From: Planctomycetota bacterium
GTDB taxonomy: Bacteria > Planctomycetota > B143-G9
Assembly (NCBI GenBank): GCA_003644275.1
Contig: QNBY01000072.1
Location: forward strand, 1 to 6,128
Direction of reading: 5' to 3'
Length of the DNA: 6,128 nucleotides
A program made the position numbers and the translations under genes. Shown in pieces: positions 1 to 4,310 of the stretch. Numbering within the stretch: the first letter of the stretch is position 1; each line of letters begins with the position of its first letter. Under the pieces are notes generated by a model. That model was not told the DNA's origin and searched no databases. It saw only the letters and a program-made list of their open reading frames with translations.

Positions 1-427
1 CGGGGGAGAAATGAAAGAGTTGGCCGAACAGGGAGACGGACTCGAAGCGGAAGCCCGCGAAGAATGAGGCCGCGCCTATGGCGAACTGGCCCGCGAGCCT
101 GAGGCGGGGGGAGGGGGGCTTCAGGTCGTCGGAGAAGCCGATGAAGAAGGCCGCCGCGCCAAGGAGCAGGAAGCCGGAGAAGCGGCCCATGTCGCCGAAC
201 ACGGCCTTCGCCACGGCGTTGTCGTAGAAGTAGAGCGCGGCGAGCGGCAGCAGGAAGGCCACGAACATGACCAGCCCGCCCAGGCGGGAGACGCGGGAGC
301 GGTGCACCTTGCGCTCGGCCTCCCTGTCGTCGGTGAGCCCCAGCGAGAGGGCCACCTTCCTCACCGCCGGCGTGAGGGTCACGGCGATGAGCAGAGAGGA
401 GAGGAAAGCGACGGCGAGGGTCTTCAC
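1..427 (-). CDS. Polyprenyl-phosphate sugar-1-phosphate transferase (WecA/TagO/MraY family), N-terminal part, runs off window
   Basis: Hand translation from a GTG at 427-425 gives 142 uninterrupted residues up to the window edge; the rest of the gene lies outside. The family transfers a sugar-1-phosphate (often GlcNAc-1-P) from a UDP-sugar to undecaprenyl phosphate in the inner membrane, the first step of lipid-linked glycan assembly. Visible family marks are a first membrane helix (about 4-20) followed by TPAVRKVA, then ERKVH (38-42) and SRLGGL (47-52) matching the conserved RKxH...RxGG block, a second helix (about 52-68), a third (about 84-98), and GFSDD with the catalytic-type Asp pair at 100-101, then a downstream helix. 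The NxxD-type loop and C-terminal sugar-binding loop would lie beyond the edge, so the exact substrate cannot be told. The start overlaps the VanZ stop as GTGA and has an excellent Shine-Dalgarno sequence, supporting GTG over internal ATGs. The family call is firm; WecA versus another subgroup is open. Confidence 0.88.
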   Translation of the reverse strand, partial: MKTLAVAFLSSLLIAVTLTPAVRKVALSLGLTDDREAERKVHRSRVSRLGGLVMFVAFLLPLAALYFYDNAVAKAVFGDMGRFSGFLLLGAAAFFIGFSDDLKPPSPRLRLAGQFAIGAASFFAGFRFESVSLFGQLFHFSP

Positions 428-810
428 CTATTCACCTCCTCCGTTGCGGGCCGAAGGGCGACGCCGTTGAGGAAGAGGAAAGCGGCCGCACCGCCTCCGA
501 GGTTCAACACGAAGTCCTCCAGGGTCGCGCAACGCCCGGGAACGCCGAGCTGAAGGAGCTCCGTGAAGAGGGCGGCGGAAAGGACGAGGACGCCGGAGAC
601 GAGGGGCGCGGCCGCCGTCTGCATCCTTTTCAGGACAAAGAGGGTGAACGCGGCGAGAGCGGCGAACAACACGAGATGGCCGGCAACGGAGGCGACGGGC
701 GTCACCCCCGCCGCAACGATGCGCTCGCCCGGCACCGCCGCGAGGGCGAAGACCAGAATGTACGCCGCGACGAGCATAGCGATGTACGATCGTCTTCCTG
801 CGCCGTTCAC
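424..810 (-). CDS. VanZ-family small membrane protein
   Basis: 128 residues, GTG start (plus-strand cac at 808-810). Four likely membrane helices lie at about 9-26, 42-61, 67-87 and 100-119. The family signature is well kept: AGHLVLFAALA (43-53) with His45, then TELLQLGVPGR (83-93) with Glu84, Gln87 and the PGR turn, and LEDFVLNLGG (97-106) with Asp99 and Asn103. VanZ domains were named for a teicoplanin-resistance protein but are widespread. Their biochemical role is not settled, and many lie in envelope and exopolysaccharide loci. Here the gene follows the export gene after 57 nt and overlaps the sugar-phosphate transferase gene by 4 nt (GTGA), so the two are probably made together at the inner membrane. 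The short C-terminal tail after residue 119 is polar. A role with the lipid carrier or the transferase is inference only; antibiotic resistance is not implied. Confidence 0.88.
   Translation of the reverse strand: MNGAGRRSYIAMLVAAYILVFALAAVPGERIVAAGVTPVASVAGHLVLFAALAAFTLFVLKRMQTAAAPLVSGVLVLSAALFTELLQLGVPGRCATLEDFVLNLGGGAAAFLFLNGVALRPATEEVNR
432..440 (-). promoter_or_regulatory. Ribosome binding site of the sugar-1-phosphate transferase gene
   Basis: The minus strand reads AGGAGGTGA here, 4 nt before the GTG at 427. It matches the 16S rRNA 3' end (UCACCUCCU) over nine bases, inside the last codons of the VanZ gene. It fixes the GTG start of a gene that has no ATG at its beginning and suggests that initiation does not rely only on coupling from the overlapping upstream stop. 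Confidence 0.8.
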
Positions 811-819
811 GTAAACCCT

Positions 820-825
820 CTCCTC
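820..825 (-). promoter_or_regulatory. Ribosome binding site of the VanZ-family gene
   Basis: The minus strand reads GAGGAG here, 9 nt before the GTG at 810-808. No other start codon lies between this site and the GTG, so it decides the start. It lies in the 57-nt gap after the export gene, just downstream of the GC hairpin at 840-865. Confidence 0.65.
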
Positions 826-839
826 AACCGCGTGACGGA

Positions 840-865
840 CGCCCGGGCCGGGGGCGGTCCGGGCG
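840..865 (-). other. GC-rich hairpin in the gap between the export and VanZ genes
   Basis: In the transcript (minus strand) a perfect 7-bp arm CGCCCGG pairs with CCGGGCG. Inside it an A/C mismatch and a 3-bp CCG/CGG stem close on a CCCC loop. It starts two bases after the TGA of the export gene. The bases that follow are TCCGTCACG, so there is no U-tract and it is not a standard intrinsic terminator. It could stabilise the 3' end of the upstream message, act as a weak pause or attenuator that lowers expression of the last two genes, or be chance in GC-rich DNA; the seven perfect pairs plus the inner stem make chance less attractive. Confidence 0.5.
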
Positions 866-867
866 CC

Positions 868-1959
868 TCAGAACCTGCTTTCGGGAACCACGATGATGGT
901 GCGGGGGGACAGCTCGATGTCCTTTACGCTGTCTCCCTTGTCGGCCGAAAGCAGCTTGGACAGATTTATCTCTGCGACCTTCTTCGTGCCGTCGGGATTC
1001 GAGGTGATGAGCTTGGTCCTGTTCTCGGCCGAGCCCTCCGCCAGCCCGCCCGCGAGCGCCACGGCCTCGAGGATGGTGAGGCCCTTCCGGTAGGGTATGG
1101 GGCCGGGCTTGCGGACCTTGCCGAGGACGTATATCTTCGTCTTGCGGTCCAGGACGAAGACGGTCTGGCGGGGCTCCACGGGGACGACGAACGCCTCCCT
1201 CGTGAGGCCGGTCTCGCCGAGGGGTATGACCTGCGGGCGGACGTCGCCGGAGGGGTTGGGCGGGAATATCTGTATCTCGCCGTCGGTGAGCTCACGGAAG
1301 CCTCCGGCGAGCGCGACCACCGCTCCGAGGGGGAGCGAGCCGGACTCGCCGGGGAAATCTATCCTCCCCGGCGAGCCCACCGCGCCGAAAACGTAGGCGA
1401 AACGGTCCTGCTTCTTGAGGACGATGACGATGTCCCCTTCCCGGACGAATATGTCGTTGGATGCGTCCCCGGCGGAGAAGGCGGGAGCGAGGTCCACCGT
1501 GAAGGTGTTCTCGTTCTTGCGTATTATCTTTATCCGCGAGGGGTCCGCGTCCTCGGTGAGGCCGCCCGCGAAGGCGAGGGCCTGCAGGAGCGTGACGGGA
1601 ATGCCGGGCTCCATCTCGAAGGCGCCGGGGTTGCGCACCCTGCCCAGCACGTAGTACCGGACGGGGGTATAGTGCGAAACCACCACCTGGACGGAGGCCC
1701 TGGCGAGGTAGCCCCCCTCGAGCCCCTTGCGTATGTCGCGGGCCACCTCGGCCACCGTTCGGCCCGCCGCCTTGACGGTTCCGACCTCGGGGAAGACGAT
1801 GGTGCCGTCCTCGGCCACGAGGTAGTCGCCGTTCAGCTCGGGGGCCTCGCGCACCTTGACGGACAGCTCGTCGCCGACGCGGATCTTGTACCCTTCCGCC
1901 CCGGCGAAGGCTCCGACCGCGAGGCAGGCCGCGAGGAGGAAAAGCAGGAGCCGTCTCAT
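868..1959 (-). CDS. Polysaccharide export protein of the OPX (Wza/GumB) family with three SLBB domains
   Basis: 363 residues. Exported by an N-terminal signal (MRRLLLFLL..., likely cut after AFA at 17-19). The Poly_export domain spans about 22-98, opening with YKIRVGDELSVKV and including EDGTIVFPEVG. Three SLBB-like units follow: about 102-181 (YYVLGRVRNPGAFE...ALAFAGGL...REGDIVIV), about 188-262 (AYVFGAVGSPGRID...ALAGGF) and about 276-359 (IYVLGKVRKPGPIPY...ALAGGL...TIIVVPE). OPX proteins form the periplasmic or outer-membrane exit channel for capsules and exopolysaccharides. Classical Wza ends in an amphipathic helix that crosses the outer membrane; this protein stops at VVPESRF right after the third SLBB unit with no such helix, so it probably needs a separate outer-membrane partner, most simply the adjacent barrel protein. 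The LAAC at 9-12 looks like a lipobox but is unusually close to the start. ATG chosen: 4 nt after the upstream stop, with GAGGTGAGG 10 nt before it. Confidence 0.95.
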   Translation of the reverse strand: MRRLLLFLLAACLAVGAFAGAEGYKIRVGDELSVKVREAPELNGDYLVAEDGTIVFPEVGTVKAAGRTVAEVARDIRKGLEGGYLARASVQVVVSHYTPVRYYVLGRVRNPGAFEMEPGIPVTLLQALAFAGGLTEDADPSRIKIIRKNENTFTVDLAPAFSAGDASNDIFVREGDIVIVLKKQDRFAYVFGAVGSPGRIDFPGESGSLPLGAVVALAGGFRELTDGEIQIFPPNPSGDVRPQVIPLGETGLTREAFVVPVEPRQTVFVLDRKTKIYVLGKVRKPGPIPYRKGLTILEAVALAGGLAEGSAENRTKLITSNPDGTKKVAEINLSKLLSADKGDSVKDIELSPRTIIVVPESRF

Positions 1960-1963
1960 GGCC

Positions 1964-3091
1964 TCAGAACCTCACCTCGTAGAACAGGCCGCTGAGAAGC
2001 CGGTCGTACTCGCGCACCGGGTCGTCCGAGGAGCGGGACTCCCACTTCATCTTGAGGAGGACGGAGCTCCGGTCGTTCAGCGCGTAGGACACCTTGGCGT
2101 CGAACACCACCTTGTCGAAGTCGTTGTCGGACGAGTCGGAGTTGGTGGAGCGCTCGTAGCCGAGGGAGAAGTCGCCGGTTATCTTTTGGGTGAAGTGGTG
2201 GCGCATCCCCCCGGCGATGTAGAAGACCTTGTTGTAGTTGGAGAGCACGGACTCGGAGGGGGCGTAGCTCACGAGGAAGGCGAACGAGGTCTTCTCGGTG
2301 GCGGCCGAGTCGAGCTTCCCGGAGAGGGAGAAGCCGCTGTAATCGGAGGTGTCGGCGATAGCGCCGGACTTGTCGTAGTCCTTGCGCTGCCAGCCCGCGC
2401 CGAGCTCGTAGTCGGTCTTGTCGGTAACGGAGCCGCGCACGCCCACCTTGGCGTCAACGTAGTCGGGCTCGTTGTGCTCGTCGAGGCGGTAGTCTATGGT
2501 GCCGAAGGTGACGCGGACGAAGAAATCGGTCTTGGAACTGTAGATGTAGCTGCCCTCGATGTAGAGCGAGGAATCGGTGTAGTCGTAGGCGGGGATGTCG
2601 GGGTACTGGAGGACGCGCACGCGGCCGCCCAACTCCCAGCCGAGCTTGTCGTAACGGGCGCCCACGGCGGCGCGGAGGGTGTTGAGCCAGTTGTCCACGC
2701 GGCCGAGGAGCACGGCGTCTATGGGGTAGCTGTCGAAGAGGAAGGTGTCCTCGAAGACGATGTGGTACTTGTCGCCCCGGAAGGTGAGGTTCACGGCGTG
2801 GTCCTGGGTGATGACGTCGCCGTCGGAGTAGTCGGAGTAGATGTTGCCGGTGAAGCCGAAGGCGGCGCTGAGTCTGCCGTAAGAGCCGACGGCCGCGCGC
2901 ACCCCGACCTTCGCGCCCAGGACGGTTATCAGGTCGGAGTCCTCGTCGTCGTGGGCGAGGAAGACGTTGCTGTCGTACATGACGCCCACCTGAGCGGAGA
3001 GGGAGAGGTTCTTCTCCGCGGCGCGGGCCTGCCCGGCGAGGAAGACGAGCGCGCAGAGGAACAACGCGAGGGGAAGCATCGGATTTTTCAT
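1964..3091 (-). CDS. Outer-membrane beta-barrel protein of the polysaccharide export locus
   Basis: 375 residues from the ATG at 3091 (378 if the ATG at 3100 is used). The N-terminus MKNPMLPLALFLCALVFLAG followed by QARA is a clear Sec signal peptide with cleavage after an Ala at 24-25. The mature part is a run of alternating short amphipathic strands rich in Tyr, Asp, Ser and Gly with no hydrophobic helix. It contains YDSNVFLA (39-46), a motif typical of the BBP2/putative beta-barrel porin 2 type of protein, and ends LFYEVRF, with the terminal Phe expected of barrels inserted by the BAM machinery. Repeated strand-turn-strand patterns run to the end, for a large barrel (by length perhaps 16-18 strands; not computed). 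It lies 22 nt after the FecR-like gene and 4 nt before the OPX gene. Function as the outer-membrane section of the polysaccharide exit channel is inferred from this pairing. A porin of unrelated use is the alternative. Confidence 0.82.
   Translation of the reverse strand: MKNPMLPLALFLCALVFLAGQARAAEKNLSLSAQVGVMYDSNVFLAHDDEDSDLITVLGAKVGVRAAVGSYGRLSAAFGFTGNIYSDYSDGDVITQDHAVNLTFRGDKYHIVFEDTFLFDSYPIDAVLLGRVDNWLNTLRAAVGARYDKLGWELGGRVRVLQYPDIPAYDYTDSSLYIEGSYIYSSKTDFFVRVTFGTIDYRLDEHNEPDYVDAKVGVRGSVTDKTDYELGAGWQRKDYDKSGAIADTSDYSGFSLSGKLDSAATEKTSFAFLVSYAPSESVLSNYNKVFYIAGGMRHHFTQKITGDFSLGYERSTNSDSSDNDFDKVVFDAKVSYALNDRSSVLLKMKWESRSSDDPVREYDRLLSGLFYEVRF
1970..1978 (-). promoter_or_regulatory. Ribosome binding site of the export (OPX) gene, inside the barrel gene
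   Basis: The minus strand reads GAGGTGAGG, ending 10 nt before the ATG at 1959. It lies within the last codons of the barrel gene (encoding the EVRF terminus), so the export gene's initiation site is formed by barrel coding sequence. With only 4 nt between stop and start, reinitiation or coupling is likely, which would keep the two proteins in step. Confidence 0.55.
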
Positions 3092-3100
3092 TTCTTTCAT

Positions 3101-3108
3101 CCCTCCTT
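3101..3108 (-). promoter_or_regulatory. Ribosome binding site that decides the barrel gene start
   Basis: The minus strand reads AAGGAGGG and then directly ATGAAAGAAATG. The first ATG (3100) touches the Shine-Dalgarno sequence with no spacer, too close for normal initiation. The second ATG (3091), three codons later in the same frame, is 10 nt from AGGAGG and begins directly with the signal peptide MKNPML. I therefore place the start at 3091. The site lies in the 22-nt gap after the FecR-like gene stop. Confidence 0.7.
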
Positions 3109-3113
3109 CCGCA

Positions 3114-4310
3114 TCAATGGGGTGAGACGTCTTTGGGGTCGGGGGTGTCGGGAGCCGCGGGGGGAGTGAAGGGCGCCTTGGGAGGGAAGAACTTGGCCTC
3201 CTTGAAGGAGAAGCCCTGGTCGCCTTCGAGGGTGAAGCCGACGAGTTTTCCGTCGCGGTACTCCGCCTTGGCTCCGCCGGAGGTGTCCACGGAGGAGGAG
3301 GGGATTTCGCCGAGCGGGGTGACCTCGCTCTTGCCGCCGTGCTGATGGAAGCGGATCTTCTTGCGCTTGCGGGGCCTGGTGCACTCGAGCGCGCCGCCGA
3401 GTATCCTCGCCCTGAGAGCGCCCGCCTGGAGGTAGATGGGGAGGTCGCCGGTCTTCTCGACCATAATGCGTCCCCACAGGAGGGAGACGAGGACGGTCTC
3501 CTTGCCGGTGGAGGGATCCACTATCTTGCGGAGGACGAAGGAGGCGGGGCCGGTGACCTTGATTATGCCGCCGGGCACGGCCAGCTCGGCGGTGGCGCCG
3601 TCGCCGAGGGTTATCCTGTCGCCGGGACGGAGGCGGCCGTCGAAGTCGGGGCGGCCCACGCTGACGTCGCCGGAGGAGCTGAGGAATCGGCCGAAGCCGC
3701 CGCCGCTCTCTCCGCCCGCGCCGCCGCCCAGCACGAGGGAGCGGTCGAGCTCGGCGGGAAGCTCATCCACCTTGGAGACGGCGACGGGAGAGGCGCCGTA
3801 GGGATTGGAGTCGAAGCGCAGATAGCAGCCCGCGGGGACGGTCTTCACGCGGGTGGCGTCCTTCGCCGCGCGGACGAGGACCATGCTTCCGGCCGCCGAA
3901 TAGACGAGGTTCTTCTCGTCCTCGCCCGCCGCGGCGCGGAAGTACCCTGCGCCGTTGTTGCAGTAGAACAGGCCGCCCGCGAACCTCACGCCGAAGGAGG
4001 ACTCGCCCGCCTTCACCGTGGCGGCTCCGGAGACGAGCTCCAGCGAGCCGCCGTCCTTGCCCAGCCTGAGAGACGAGCCCGCCTTCATCTCCACGGTCGC
4101 GCCGCCGAAGGAGAAAGCGGCGTCATGGACGGCCGCGAGCAGATCGCCGGGGGAGAGGACTCCACCCTCGCGGAGGGTGAGCTTGCCCGCACCCCTTTCG
4201 ACGGTTATCGTCCCCTTGGTCACTTTCCCTCCACCCTCATCTCCCCACGAGGCCGCGGGGAGAAGGAGCAGCGCCAGAACGGACAGTACCAGCACACAAT
4301 AATTTTTCAT
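3114..4310 (-). CDS. Exported protein with two FecR-like domains
   Basis: 398 residues. A signal peptide covers about 1-23 (hydrophobic VLVLSVLALLLL then PAASWG). The first FecR-like unit is at about 28-100: GTITVERGAGKLTLREG, SPGD (53-56), then EMKAGSSLRLG and SLELVSGAATVK. A middle region of beta character holds single Cys residues at 117 and 162. A Gly-rich linker (195-208) leads to the second unit at about 209-287, with RPGD (228-231), ITLGDGATAELAVPGG and VSLLWGRIMVE. After it comes a basic patch (RPRKRKKIR, 312-320) and a Pro-rich tail (376-391). FecR domains are best known from anti-sigma/TonB sensors; here there is no cytoplasmic part or later membrane helix, so it is not that kind of regulator as drawn. 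It probably sits in the periplasm. The ATG overlaps the kinase stop (ATGA), with AAAGGAG 11 nt upstream. Function unknown; an accessory part of the export machine is inference. Confidence 0.8.
   Translation of the reverse strand: MKNYCVLVLSVLALLLLPAASWGDEGGGKVTKGTITVERGAGKLTLREGGVLSPGDLLAAVHDAAFSFGGATVEMKAGSSLRLGKDGGSLELVSGAATVKAGESSFGVRFAGGLFYCNNGAGYFRAAAGEDEKNLVYSAAGSMVLVRAAKDATRVKTVPAGCYLRFDSNPYGASPVAVSKVDELPAELDRSLVLGGGAGGESGGGFGRFLSSSGDVSVGRPDFDGRLRPGDRITLGDGATAELAVPGGIIKVTGPASFVLRKIVDPSTGKETVLVSLLWGRIMVEKTGDLPIYLQAGALRARILGGALECTRPRKRKKIRFHQHGGKSEVTPLGEIPSSSVDTSGGAKAEYRDGKLVGFTLEGDQGFSFKEAKFFPPKAPFTPPAAPDTPDPKDVSPH

Noticed and set aside
840..865. Calling the hairpin an intrinsic terminator
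   Set aside because: No run of T follows the stem on the transcribed strand (TCCGTCACG), and the next gene has its own ribosome binding site only 15 nt further on.
811..867. Promoter for the VanZ and transferase genes in the 57-nt gap
   Set aside because: The gap is very GC-rich, mostly occupied by the hairpin and the Shine-Dalgarno, and shows no -35/-10 pair that I can support.
676..1995. Plus-strand open frame of 439 codons opposite the OPX gene
   Set aside because: Biased product (Gly, Glu, Asp, Val, His, Leu) without recognisable fold or signal, lying antisense to a gene with strong family motifs; a common by-product of GC-rich codon use.
1856..3169. Plus-strand open frame of 437 codons opposite the barrel gene
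   Set aside because: Product is repetitive in Val, Gly, Glu and Ala with no domain, mirroring the codon pattern of the barrel gene on the other strand.
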